From the NCBI GenBank assembly GCA_002428995.1, contig DIYJ01000003.1, forward strand, positions 206,617 through 270,616: 64,000 nucleotides of DNA, read 5' to 3'. Under the pieces are notes generated by a model that saw only the letters and a program-made list of their open reading frames with translations, made no database searches and was not told the DNA's origin. This document shows, piece after piece, positions 18,296 to 25,842 of this stretch. Position 1 is the first letter of the stretch; every line of letters starts with the position of its first letter. A program made the translations under genes and the position numbers. The DNA is from Flavobacteriales bacterium UBA6057 (GTDB lineage: Bacteria; Bacteroidota; Bacteroidia; Flavobacteriales_G; Salibacteraceae).

Positions 18296-18351
18296 AATTA
18301 CAGCTTTTGCTTTGTTACACTGCAAAAATGAATTGGTGATATGGCCAAGGA

Positions 18352-18382
18352 CCTACAGAAAACGGCCTATCCGTGGTACTTT
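18352..18382 (-). promoter_or_regulatory. Candidate AraC operator, copy 2, overlapping the 3' end of the regulator gene
   Basis: The same bipartite motif as at 17834-17864: AAAGTACCA, 15 nt, CTGTAGG. It ends 56 bp before the ATG of the SPW-like gene, and the AAAGTACCA box lies inside the last codons (Lys-Lys-Tyr-His) of the regulator gene. Conservation of spacing and of distance to the start supports function. Confidence 0.7.
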
Positions 18383-19455
18383 TTAGTGAGGAATTCGCTT
18401 GGTGTCATGTCCGTATAGCGCTTGAAGAAGGAGGTGAAGTGATTTGCTTCTTCAAAGCCGAGCATATGCGAGACTTCCGCTATGCTCATGGTTTCTGAGA
18501 GTTCAGACTTCGCAGTTCGGATGATTTGCCTGCGTATGAGTTGGCCGATGGAAATTTGAAGTTCATCCTTCACTTTTTTCGAAAGTGTTTTGACGGACAT
18601 ATTCATCTTGCGGGCGTAGAAATCGACCTTCCTGTGATCGGTATGGAATCGTTCTAACAGATCGAGCAGTTCTTCAGAAAAATTCTCTTCGATTTCAAAA
18701 TCTGTTCTTTTTCTGAATTCGGCTGGAGTCATTCCAGTTGCCGACTTGAACGAGCGAACGAAATATGATGGGTCCTTATAGCCGAAATCATAGGCCACCT
18801 CTTTGATGCTCTTATCAGTGAAGGCCACCTCTTTTTTGACTTCGACCAGTCGCTTCCCGCCCATTAGGGACTTGACAGTTAATCCGACTTTGTTCTTGAA
18901 CAGGGCCTGGGCATTAAATCCATAGCGTCCCATCATGTTAGACAACTCTGCATTTGTCAAGTGATTTCTGAATTGACTATCGATTATTTGCTTGACATCA
19001 AAGATCACATGGTATTCGTCTTTTGAGGCATGAAAGGGATTTTGCCAATACCATTGCCTGGATGAGATATCGATAATGTCACTCGCGCTATTCGTGAATA
19101 CCGTGTCATTAAGGTACCGCTGACAATCCGCACATTCACTGAAGTTGATGTAGCCTAGTGAGACCAGATGTTTGAAAAGGATGCGTGTCTCAGGATCATG
19201 AAATAGCGCTTCATCTTCAAAGACAATCTGTCTAATGACAAAGTCGTTTGTCAAGAATTTGATGTACTGTCCTTTATCTAAGAAAATCAACTTGTCATCT
19301 GGGTCAAAGTACTTTTTAAAGTCTACTTCTATTCCGCCTCCATCTTCGATGACATGATACATGGTCGGCTTATTGATGAAGATGACCTTGTTGGCTTCCG
19401 GGCTGAACTTCTTGACCGATTCGAGTGAAGCGGTATGTTTTGAATCTGTCTTCAA
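18367..19455 (-). CDS. AraC-family regulator with two tandem HTH domains
   Basis: 362 aa. Residues 1-145 form an N-terminal region with no recognised sensor domain. A first AraC-type HTH region (about 150-250) ends with IKEVAYDFGYKDPSYFVRSF and GMTPAEFRKR. A second (about 265-360) ends with IAEVSHMLGFEEANHFTSFF and MTPSEFLTKK. AraC proteins normally carry one such pair of helices per chain, so the duplication is unusual. It is followed by three small genes in the same direction, two of which carry a shared upstream motif, so it is the likely regulator of this cluster. Confidence 0.88.
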   Translation of the reverse strand: MKTDSKHTASLESVKKFSPEANKVIFINKPTMYHVIEDGGGIEVDFKKYFDPDDKLIFLDKGQYIKFLTNDFVIRQIVFEDEALFHDPETRILFKHLVSLGYINFSECADCQRYLNDTVFTNSASDIIDISSRQWYWQNPFHASKDEYHVIFDVKQIIDSQFRNHLTNAELSNMMGRYGFNAQALFKNKVGLTVKSLMGGKRLVEVKKEVAFTDKSIKEVAYDFGYKDPSYFVRSFKSATGMTPAEFRKRTDFEIEENFSEELLDLLERFHTDHRKVDFYARKMNMSVKTLSKKVKDELQISIGQLIRRQIIRTAKSELSETMSIAEVSHMLGFEEANHFTSFFKRYTDMTPSEFLTKKYHG

Positions 19456-19476
19456 TTTGATTCCATGAGGTTAAGC

Positions 19477-19511
19477 ATAACCATTGGATAACCGAATTTA
19501 GGTTAATAACC
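19477..19511. promoter_or_regulatory. Repeated ATAACC boxes upstream of the AraC-type gene
   Basis: ATAACC occurs at 19477, 19488 and 19506, and the last is part of the palindrome GGTTAATAACC (19501-19511). These lie 22-56 bp before the regulator ATG and could be autoregulatory sites. They differ from the operator motif of the downstream genes. Confidence 0.35.
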
Positions 19512-19585
19512 TTCGTTTCGGTGTTGTTGGTTTCCATTTCCAAAGGAGCCTGGCCTTCAGGTGGAATGGCTTTCATTAGTCGGTG

Positions 19586-19615
19586 CTACCTTTCCACCCG
19601 AGGCGGGACGCGATA
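19586..19615. repeat. tRNA-like repeat fragment, left copy
   Basis: A 30-bp segment with the invariant core GCGGGACGCGATA, preceded by ACCTTTCCACCCGAG. It aligns with 20006-20035, and the two copies bracket the GIY-YIG gene and tRNA-Pro. In one frame both can be read as Phe-Pro-x-x-Ala-Gly-Arg-Asp. Confidence 0.6.
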
Positions 19616-19616
19616 G

Positions 19617-19859
19617 TCATGGTTTACGGTCTTCCAACCACCTCTTTATTCCCCTTTTCTTTATGGTGCTTTCAAGTTTCACAGCCTCTGAGCGGTTATC
19701 TACTTCTACTGTATGAATGATCATCCATGGAATACCATGTTTGGTTGCCTTTGAGCGTCCAGCGTTGTGACGTTGCATTCGATCCTCGAGGTTGTTTGTC
19801 TGTCCTGTATAGAATCGTCCAGTCTTCTGACTCTTCAGTATGTAAACAATATGAGGCAC
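19617..19859 (-). CDS. GIY-YIG nuclease family small protein
   Basis: 80 aa starting at a GTG at 19859 (reads PHIVYILKSQKTGRFYTGQT). It has the single-domain GIY-YIG signature: VYIL, then FYTGQTNNLEDRMQRHN, a KATKHG segment and a catalytic Glu in AVKLESTIKKRGIKRW. A TTG 15 bp upstream is also in frame but lies in the tRNA terminator stem, so the GTG is preferred. It resembles the UPF0213-like group often found next to tRNA or rRNA genes in Bacteroidetes. Role unknown. Confidence 0.8.
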   Translation of the reverse strand: MPHIVYILKSQKTGRFYTGQTNNLEDRMQRHNAGRSKATKHGIPWMIIHTVEVDNRSEAVKLESTIKKRGIKRWLEDRKP

Positions 19860-19870
19860 GGGTGAAAATA

Positions 19871-19899
19871 ACAAGGGGCCTCAATAAGAGGCCCCTTGT
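19871..19899 (-). terminator. Terminator of tRNA-Pro
   Basis: A perfect 12-bp stem (ACAAGGGGCCTC at 19871-19882, complement at 19888-19899) with a 5-nt loop, followed on the minus strand by TATTTTC. Its first base coincides with the discriminator base of the tRNA. It also covers the upstream alternative start of the GIY-YIG gene. Confidence 0.85.
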
Positions 19900-19973
19900 C
19901 GGGGTGGCAGGATTCGAACCTGCGACCTCCTGCTCCCAAAGCAGGCGCGATAACCGGGCTACGCTACACCCCG
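19899..19973 (-). tRNA. tRNA-Pro (anticodon TGG)
   Basis: Read on the minus strand, a 7-bp acceptor stem starts CGGGGTG and closes with CACCCCG. There is a D arm with TAGCGTAGCCCGGTTATCG, an anticodon arm CCTGC-TTTGGGA-GCAGG with TGG at 34-36, and a T arm with GGTTCGAATCC. The discriminator base is A and no CCA is encoded. All arms are intact. Confidence 0.95.
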
Positions 19974-20000
19974 ATGTGTTTTCGGATTCAGCTTTGCTCG

Positions 20001-20058
20001 GCTTGCGACCTTCCCGCTGAAAGCGGGACGCGATAACCGGGCTACGCTACACCCCGAA
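20001..20058 (-). pseudogene. tRNA-Pro 5'-half duplicate with a foreign anticodon-like arm
   Basis: On the minus strand 20029-20057 repeats the first 29 nt of tRNA-Pro (acceptor 5' strand and D arm) exactly. It is then followed by a different 17-nt arm with a 5-bp stem (TCCCG/CGGGA) and a 7-nt loop CTTTCAG. Eight bases beyond it (AGGTCGCA) again match tRNA-Pro, but no T arm or 3' acceptor strand follows. It cannot be a working tRNA. Confidence 0.75.
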
Positions 20059-20141
20059 CGGTGCGTTTAGACCTTTTGAAACAAAAAGCCGCCCTTAAAA
20101 AGGACGGCAAAGGTAAAATTTCATTGGTATCGTGAAAGAAT

Positions 20142-20969
20142 CTAGAGCAATTTTCCTCGTACCTGAGATACTGCGGCTTCCAGCGCTTCAACATCTTCCA
20201 TGGTGTACTTCTTGGCATTCTTGGCCACTCTGTTAAGGGTGCCTTCGATTTGCGCGATCTCATCAATCGTTTTTTTCGCATCTGCGTTGCCTTCAAACAC
20301 GCTGAGGATTTGCTTCACGTTGCGGTATCCGCTGCAGATTTCCCAGTATCCAACACGAGCTTCAGGGTCTTTGATGTTTTCCTTGATCAGTTGAGTACCA
20401 ATGTGAAGCCCTTCGAGCCAACCGCCCACAACCATGAAGGTGGCAAGCTGCGCACGTTCATCTGAAAAGAGCTGATCTTTTGCGTTGAGGTATGCTTTTG
20501 TGAGCAGCACAGGCTTGTTGATGGTGGAGTCATCGCTGGCCAGTTTTTCGAGCAGTGTTTCGTCAAATGCTTCTGATATACCCAAAGAGTTGGAAATGCT
20601 CATGAGGCTTTTCATGCGAGCCATGGCGCTCTGGTTTTGGCCGAACGTGGCGGTGTAAACCAAGTCACTTCCCATGGCTCCGATGCCCATTGCCTGGCCA
20701 TTGGACCCGCTGAAGCTCTTGCTTGCCGAGAGCATGTGTGATTCGTTGAAGCTGTAACCTTTGTCGCTCATGTATTGGAAGAGCCTTCCGGTAACTTCAA
20801 TGTTGGTTTTGACCATGCTCAGCTGCTCGAGGTAGTCAGCTGGCAGGCTATCAGCACGCTCGTAATTGTAGGTTTTTACGGTGGTTTGTTCCTCGCCTCC
20901 GCCACAAGATGAAATGAGAGCCAAGAATGAAACGGAGAGGACAGGTAATAGGATGTGTAGGGTTTTCAT
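20142..20969 (-). CDS. Uncharacterised lipoprotein
   Basis: 275 aa from the ATG at 20969 (MKTLHILLPVLSVSFLALISSC). The lipoprotein signal ends ISSC followed by GGGEEQ, consistent with outer-membrane sorting. The rest is largely alpha-helical with no recognised domain; MGIGAMGSDLVYTATFGQNQ and YWEICSGYRNVKQIL are notable segments. An ATG 24 bp upstream is a weaker start. The gene is isolated, downstream of a 395-bp gap. Function unknown. Confidence 0.75.
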   Translation of the reverse strand: MKTLHILLPVLSVSFLALISSCGGGEEQTTVKTYNYERADSLPADYLEQLSMVKTNIEVTGRLFQYMSDKGYSFNESHMLSASKSFSGSNGQAMGIGAMGSDLVYTATFGQNQSAMARMKSLMSISNSLGISEAFDETLLEKLASDDSTINKPVLLTKAYLNAKDQLFSDERAQLATFMVVGGWLEGLHIGTQLIKENIKDPEARVGYWEICSGYRNVKQILSVFEGNADAKKTIDEIAQIEGTLNRVAKNAKKYTMEDVEALEAAVSQVRGKLL

Positions 20970-21364
20970 GTTTTCCTTTTTCGAATGAAACAAAACTAAT
21001 TAGGTTCTCCACAAACGCAACAGTGGCGGGAGTAAGAAGTTTTGAGGCGATCATTTGTGAAGGAAAAAGTGGGCTGTTCGCCAGATCAGGAATCATGATT
21101 AACCAGAATCAAAGTCATTCCTACCAGAATCAAAAAGTGCGCTGCATGAAACCTCTCAACGGCCTTATTTCACGACAGCATTTGATAGTTCATTGTGTAG
21201 TAACGAACATTATGCAGTACGAAGTGCTTGAGAGTGTGAAAAGCAAGACATCCCGATCTGGCCCCAATAGCTTCACGGCTTCATTCCGGTGATGCACACC
21301 CTTGAAACCCTTCAAAAGGATGAGTTAAGTTTAGAGAGCGCACACATGTGGCGCTCTTTTTCGT
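20970..21364. other. 395-bp gap, no gene; terminator-like hairpin near its right end
   Basis: The plus-strand open frame at 20927-21292 runs over the start of the lipoprotein gene and has no coding features. A short direct repeat (ACCAGAATCAAA at 21102 and 21123) is visible. At 21335-21357 a 7-bp stem AGAGCGC/GCGCTCT with a 9-nt loop is followed by TTT on the plus strand; it lies just past the stop of the minus-strand gene at 21365. Confidence 0.5.
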
Positions 21365-23050
21365 TTATACCTTCTGCATGAATGCATAGAGGTCTTGATC
21401 TGGAGTCAAGGCAATCTTCTTGCGAATGCGCTGCCGCATTTTTCGGACGGATGCCGGGTCCACGTTTCGGATTGTGGCAATCTCCTTTCCATTCAGGTTC
21501 ATTCGTATCAACCCGCAGATTTCTTTTTCCGACTTGGTGAGTGTGGGGAATGATTCTTCGAGGGTCGAGAAAAACCGCGCGTTTACATCTTCAATCCCTG
21601 ACTGGTAGAGGTCCAGCTTTTCATGAAGGCTTCCCTGCTGCTTCAGTTCACGGATCAGCGTTCTGATCTTGGCGGCTTCCACAGTGTCATACTCCCTGAT
21701 AAGGTTGGATAGCTTCTCGGTGATGTCATTGACCCAGCCGTCTTTTAAGGTGAGGCGCATGAGAAGGTCGGAGAAGTCTTTGTCCTTGTGGGTTAAATCC
21801 TTCTTCAGCTGCTCATTGAGCAGATTCTGTCGTTCGATCTCGCTCTGTCGCAGTCTACGTTGAATCGCTTCAAAGGCGCTCTTTCTGCGATAGAATAGAA
21901 TTCCCGAGATCACTACAAATACAAGGAAAGAGATCAGAGCCAGCGACATGATTCTGATGAACCTTGATTCTCGCTCTGTTTCCATGAGTCTGGCCGATCG
22001 TTCGGTCAGTTCTGCCTGAATGATGGACATGGAATGCTCGGAAATTACCTTTTCGTAGCTCTGCTCATTGCTCTGTGCCCATTTGATCTCTTCTTGCCGG
22101 ACGGAGTCCAGCATTCGATAGTGGCGATGAACCAAGGCGTCATTATTGATGAGGCTGGCATATTCAATCCAATGTTTCTGGAACTCGGCCTGATCTCGGT
22201 AAAAATCCCGATCCACATCCTGATCGAGCATCGGTTCTACCAAGGCAAAGAGGGGAGGCATTCGATCCGTTTGACCTGTTTCTGCATATAAACGAAGAAG
22301 TTTAAGGCCTGAGGCTGCCGTTCGCTTGGTAAGGTTTGGTTTGGTGCGGAGCAGCTCGAAATTCGCAGCCACGATATTGATGGCCGAGTCTATCTGACCT
22401 CTGGCCAGCAAAAGGTTGGATTGATTATCCAATATGCTCACTCTCAACAGGCTATCGTCTTCATTGTCCGGGAAGAACTTGGAGAGGGCAGTTTTGTAGT
22501 AACCATCAGCAAGTTCCGGGTTTTGGAGCCGTTCGTAGTAGAGTCCAAGATTATTGTAGGCGCTGGCAATGAAAAGGTCATCCCCTATTTCTTCTGATAC
22601 ACGAATGGCTTCTTCCAGGGTTTGCCGGGCTTGATCCTGTTGCCCCAATCCCATTTCGTTGCCAGCAATCCTTCCCAGGTTGACAAGGTAAATGATGCTG
22701 TACTTCCCTTTTTCTTGCTTCAGAATGAATTGAAGGGCCTCTCTGAATTCTTCGTTTGCCTCCTGGGGGTGATTGAGTTGGTTCAGCGCAATGGCCTTGT
22801 TCAGGTGAATCCTCGTTCGAACTTCAAAATCATCGCTTACCTCAGGTTCCCACTGTTCAGCTTCAAGCGCAAAACTCAGAGCCTTGCCTTCTTCACCTTT
22901 GCGAGCCATACATTGGTCTCCTGAGTCCAGCTTCAGCATGATAAGCTCACGAACAGATTGTTGCGACCACGCTGAAGGGCCTAGAAACAGGCTGGTCAGT
23001 ATGGCATGGCCCCATGCGATCCGACAGGTTCTGGAGAGGTGAAGTCTCAA
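21365..23050 (-). CDS. TPR protein with one membrane helix and C-terminal LuxR-like HTH
   Basis: 561 aa. Signal peptide to about residue 30. TPR-like helical repeats follow (about 35-300, e.g. ASAYNNLGLYYERLQNPELADGYY). There is a coiled coil, a membrane helix at about 365-385, a second coiled coil, and a C-terminal winged/LuxR-type HTH (about 495-560: LTKSEKEICGLIRMNLNGKE and ASVRKMRQRIRKK). This periplasmic TPR-membrane-cytoplasmic HTH layout is common in Bacteroidetes and suggests a membrane-bound transcription regulator. Its targets are unknown. Confidence 0.85.
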   Translation of the reverse strand: MRLHLSRTCRIAWGHAILTSLFLGPSAWSQQSVRELIMLKLDSGDQCMARKGEEGKALSFALEAEQWEPEVSDDFEVRTRIHLNKAIALNQLNHPQEANEEFREALQFILKQEKGKYSIIYLVNLGRIAGNEMGLGQQDQARQTLEEAIRVSEEIGDDLFIASAYNNLGLYYERLQNPELADGYYKTALSKFFPDNEDDSLLRVSILDNQSNLLLARGQIDSAINIVAANFELLRTKPNLTKRTAASGLKLLRLYAETGQTDRMPPLFALVEPMLDQDVDRDFYRDQAEFQKHWIEYASLINNDALVHRHYRMLDSVRQEEIKWAQSNEQSYEKVISEHSMSIIQAELTERSARLMETERESRFIRIMSLALISFLVFVVISGILFYRRKSAFEAIQRRLRQSEIERQNLLNEQLKKDLTHKDKDFSDLLMRLTLKDGWVNDITEKLSNLIREYDTVEAAKIRTLIRELKQQGSLHEKLDLYQSGIEDVNARFFSTLEESFPTLTKSEKEICGLIRMNLNGKEIATIRNVDPASVRKMRQRIRKKIALTPDQDLYAFMQKV

Positions 23051-23518
23051 GCGTTTACATTTCTAGAAGCAGGGACGAAGACGGGACTCAAGCTTTTGTC
23101 CTCATATTGTCCCCCCTGCTGAAGCAGTATGCAAATCAAATTAAAAAGATGTTTGTGCAGTGGAAAAAAAGTCAGTGGATACTGTTTTTGAAGACGAAAA
23201 AGAGAAAACTACAAATCGCATGCTGGATGCATTTTATTGGACGGTTGTAGGAGCGTCTTTGATTTCCATTAGCTTTTGTGTCTACCAACTTATTACGCTA
23301 TAGATCGTCCATCAGGACGTAAGCATATTCTGGGGAAGCCGCGCATGTCGACTGGGTAGGGTTAGTTCGACAACATAAACCGCGGCTTCCTTTTTTATTT
23401 CCACTCATTCCGTTTTCAAAACATTGACATCATGTAAGGAGCGCTTGGCTTTTTCGATTGGTTGAAGAAGCGGTTCAGGGGTACTTCGCAGTCCAATTCT
23501 GAACGAGTGTTGCGAGAG
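23051..23518. other. 468-bp gap holding a structured leader or small RNA
   Basis: No gene is seen; the plus-strand frame 23014-23250 is low-complexity Lys-rich and overlaps the start of the opposite gene. The recognisable content is the hairpin series and terminator described at 23300-23397, which lies 5' of the T9SS type B gene. Confidence 0.5.
23300..23397 (+). ncRNA. Candidate small RNA or 5' leader ending in a terminator
   Basis: A first hairpin (CGTCC 23306-23310 / GGACG 23315-23319, tetraloop ATCA) is followed by a long 10-bp stem GGAAGCCGCG (23334-23343) / CGCGGCTTCC (23381-23390), with an inner hairpin TGTCGA/TCGACA. TTTTTT (23391-23396) follows directly. This is the form of an intrinsic terminator with an elaborated loop. 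It may end a small RNA or attenuate the gene that starts about 120 bp later. It matches no RNA family I can name. Confidence 0.5.
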
Positions 23519-25723
23519 ATGGTAAGAGCTTTCCCAGGACAGCGAGAGGCGTACGCTTTTGGCTTGCTGGGCTTGATATTGATGCTGAATCCTCTGCGGG
23601 GAATCGGGCAAACCTTGGTGTGGCAGGAGAACTTCAACGGCTATGCCAGCCAAACAACCCAGGTAGCTGGTGTGTGGTCAACCGATGCCACGGACATGGA
23701 CGACTCGTCCTTGAACAGCGGCAACTTCTGGGGAACCGACAATGGCGCTTTCCGCTGCAATGATGTAGAGGGACCGTTCTTCTCCTGTCAGAACTATTTC
23801 ACCACTTCCAGTTTCGATATCTCATCTTATGGTCAGGTTTCTGTAGAGGCTGATTTCTGGTTTGCCGGAAACCTCGAATGTCCGGGAGACAATCAAAGCG
23901 ATGACATCATTCAGTTTCAGTACCGCGTGGACAATGGGCCGTGGCAGTTTTTTGACGTGAATGGCTACGTGTGTGGGTCGCTGAGTGGTACCAATACCGC
24001 TGAAAGCTTCTGCATTCAGGGAGACTCGATCGCGCTGAGAATCATGGTCGGAAACAAGGCGAACAGCGAGAACACCTACTTTGATAACGTTCAAATCTTT
24101 GGGTACAACCCTCCTTTGGTTCAATTGCCCGATACAGCCATCGGTTGCGGTGAGGACAGCGCATGGCTGGTAGCCACTGGAGGTACGAACTACCACTGGT
24201 ATTCTAACGGAAACCTGTTGTGCCAGGATTGCGATTCGATTCTTTTTCTGCCAAATCCGGGTGGTAGCTGGGTCATTGTAGAAGCGATTGATTCTGCAAA
24301 CTGCCCGGTTACGGACAGTGCTTTTGTGGCGCAGGCTGCGGTAACGGCTTCATTTCTTCCTGATCAGTTTTCAACCTGTGCTGGCGAAGAGCTGTCTGTG
24401 CCTTCGGACATCGCACAGAGCTTTTTGTGGAGCACGGGCGACACTACTAACACGACAGAGGTCTTCAACAACGGGCTCGTTTGGTTGGAGATTGTCGATA
24501 GTAGCGGCTGCATTTTGCGTGATACGACCCAGCTTACGGTTCGTCCTGTGCCGGACATAGAACTTGGACCGGATAGCGCTATTTGTTCATCGGGTGGAGC
24601 ACCGGTTTTTCTATCGGTTCCCAATACCTACGATGCCTACCTCTGGCACATGGACGGGGTGTTGATCGACACGGGAACCTCCGTGATATCAGTAACGGAA
24701 ACGGGCGTTTACTCGCTGATGGCTGAAGATGACGGCTGCATTGCGTTTGATACGGTTAGCTATGTCATAGGAGGTGGTTTCAGCATGACACTTGGCAGTG
24801 ATCGACTTATCTGCGATTCTGGTGCGGTAAGTGAAGTTCTTATCCCCAACGCAAATCCTTCTGCGGGACTTCAATACCTGTGGCAAGATGGATCCACAGC
24901 GAACACCTTGACAGTGACACAAGCCGGAGTTTATGCAGTTCAAGCCTACAACGATTGCGATACCGTCAGCGATTCGGTGCGTGTGGAGCTGTCATCTCTT
25001 CCTCAGCCGTTTCTCCAGCCGATGGTTCGTCTTTGCGAGGAGGACACCGCCTTGTTGGTGCCTTTGGCAACGACCAGCGATGCCTACAATTATCAATGGA
25101 GCGATGGTTCCACAGAGCGCTTGCTTGAGGCTAGCAGTACCGGGCTGTACGGAGTGACGGTAACTTCTGACTGCGGTGTGGGAGAAGCTTCTACGGAAGT
25201 GTTTGTGCAGGATTGGCCCGAAGAGATGCTGGAAGATCAGCAGTTTCCCTGCTTCGGCTTTGAGGCAGAATTGAGCAGTGGAGTTTGGGCACCCGATTCC
25301 ATTCGATGGTCGACTGGCAGCACTGATTCGCTGATCTATGTAACAGATACCGGACTTTATCATGTGGATGTACGCGTTTGCGATTCCTTGTTCAGAAGCG
25401 AGGTTCGCGTAAGCGTAACGACTGATCTGGCAGATTTGGAAAAGCAGGTTTATCCAAACGTGATCACACCCAATGGAGACTTGGTGAATGATGAACTCCA
25501 GTTGCTCATCGATCCAACTCCCATCTCAGATTTTGAGGTGCGCATTTACAATCGCTGGGGGAACAAGGTGTTTGAATCCACCAACCCATTTGCCACCTGG
25601 GATGGTGGCAACGATGGCGACCGGGATGTGAAGATGGGCGTGTATTACCTCCAGACATCTTTCTATCACGAATGCTTGGGAAAAGAGGTCGAAAGCACGG
25701 GTTCGGTTACGGTGATCCGATAG
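23519..25723 (+). CDS. T9SS type B (gliding-motility C-terminal) surface protein
   Basis: 734 aa from the ATG at 23519; a TTG at 23462 would add 19 residues but gives a longer charged N-terminus. Hydrophobic signal about 12-31, ending GIGQ. Residues about 32-200 form a beta-rich N-terminal domain (LVWQENFNGYA ... YFDNVQIFGY) like those binding carbohydrate or matrix. Then follow 5-6 Ig-like repeats with a W..G..t..l.v...G.Y.v.....C pattern. The last 85 residues are the CHU_C/TIGR04131 domain (VITPNGDLVNDELQL, IYNRWGNKVFES, GVYYLQ), a T9SS type B signal. Function beyond surface display is unknown. It is paralogous in its repeats to the next gene. Confidence 0.85.
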   Translation: MVRAFPGQREAYAFGLLGLILMLNPLRGIGQTLVWQENFNGYASQTTQVAGVWSTDATDMDDSSLNSGNFWGTDNGAFRCNDVEGPFFSCQNYFTTSSFDISSYGQVSVEADFWFAGNLECPGDNQSDDIIQFQYRVDNGPWQFFDVNGYVCGSLSGTNTAESFCIQGDSIALRIMVGNKANSENTYFDNVQIFGYNPPLVQLPDTAIGCGEDSAWLVATGGTNYHWYSNGNLLCQDCDSILFLPNPGGSWVIVEAIDSANCPVTDSAFVAQAAVTASFLPDQFSTCAGEELSVPSDIAQSFLWSTGDTTNTTEVFNNGLVWLEIVDSSGCILRDTTQLTVRPVPDIELGPDSAICSSGGAPVFLSVPNTYDAYLWHMDGVLIDTGTSVISVTETGVYSLMAEDDGCIAFDTVSYVIGGGFSMTLGSDRLICDSGAVSEVLIPNANPSAGLQYLWQDGSTANTLTVTQAGVYAVQAYNDCDTVSDSVRVELSSLPQPFLQPMVRLCEEDTALLVPLATTSDAYNYQWSDGSTERLLEASSTGLYGVTVTSDCGVGEASTEVFVQDWPEEMLEDQQFPCFGFEAELSSGVWAPDSIRWSTGSTDSLIYVTDTGLYHVDVRVCDSLFRSEVRVSVTTDLADLEKQVYPNVITPNGDLVNDELQLLIDPTPISDFEVRIYNRWGNKVFESTNPFATWDGGNDGDRDVKMGVYYLQTSFYHECLGKEVESTGSVTVIR

Positions 25724-25842
25724 TTCCGAATCGATTTAACCTCAGCTTAAACTTCCCTTATTGTAAGGTTGGGGGGCAAAGCCAATTGCATTCGCAACGC
25801 ACCCCGGGAAGCTTTGCAGCCTCAAATGAGGGGGAACATTTG

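Noticed and set aside
20001..20058. Second functional tRNA (anticodon TTC)
   Set aside because: It has an acceptor 5' strand, a D arm and an anticodon-like arm, but no T arm or matching 3' acceptor strand.
20927..21292. 121-codon plus-strand frame as a gene
   Set aside because: Overlaps the start of the opposite lipoprotein gene and contains no recognisable protein feature.
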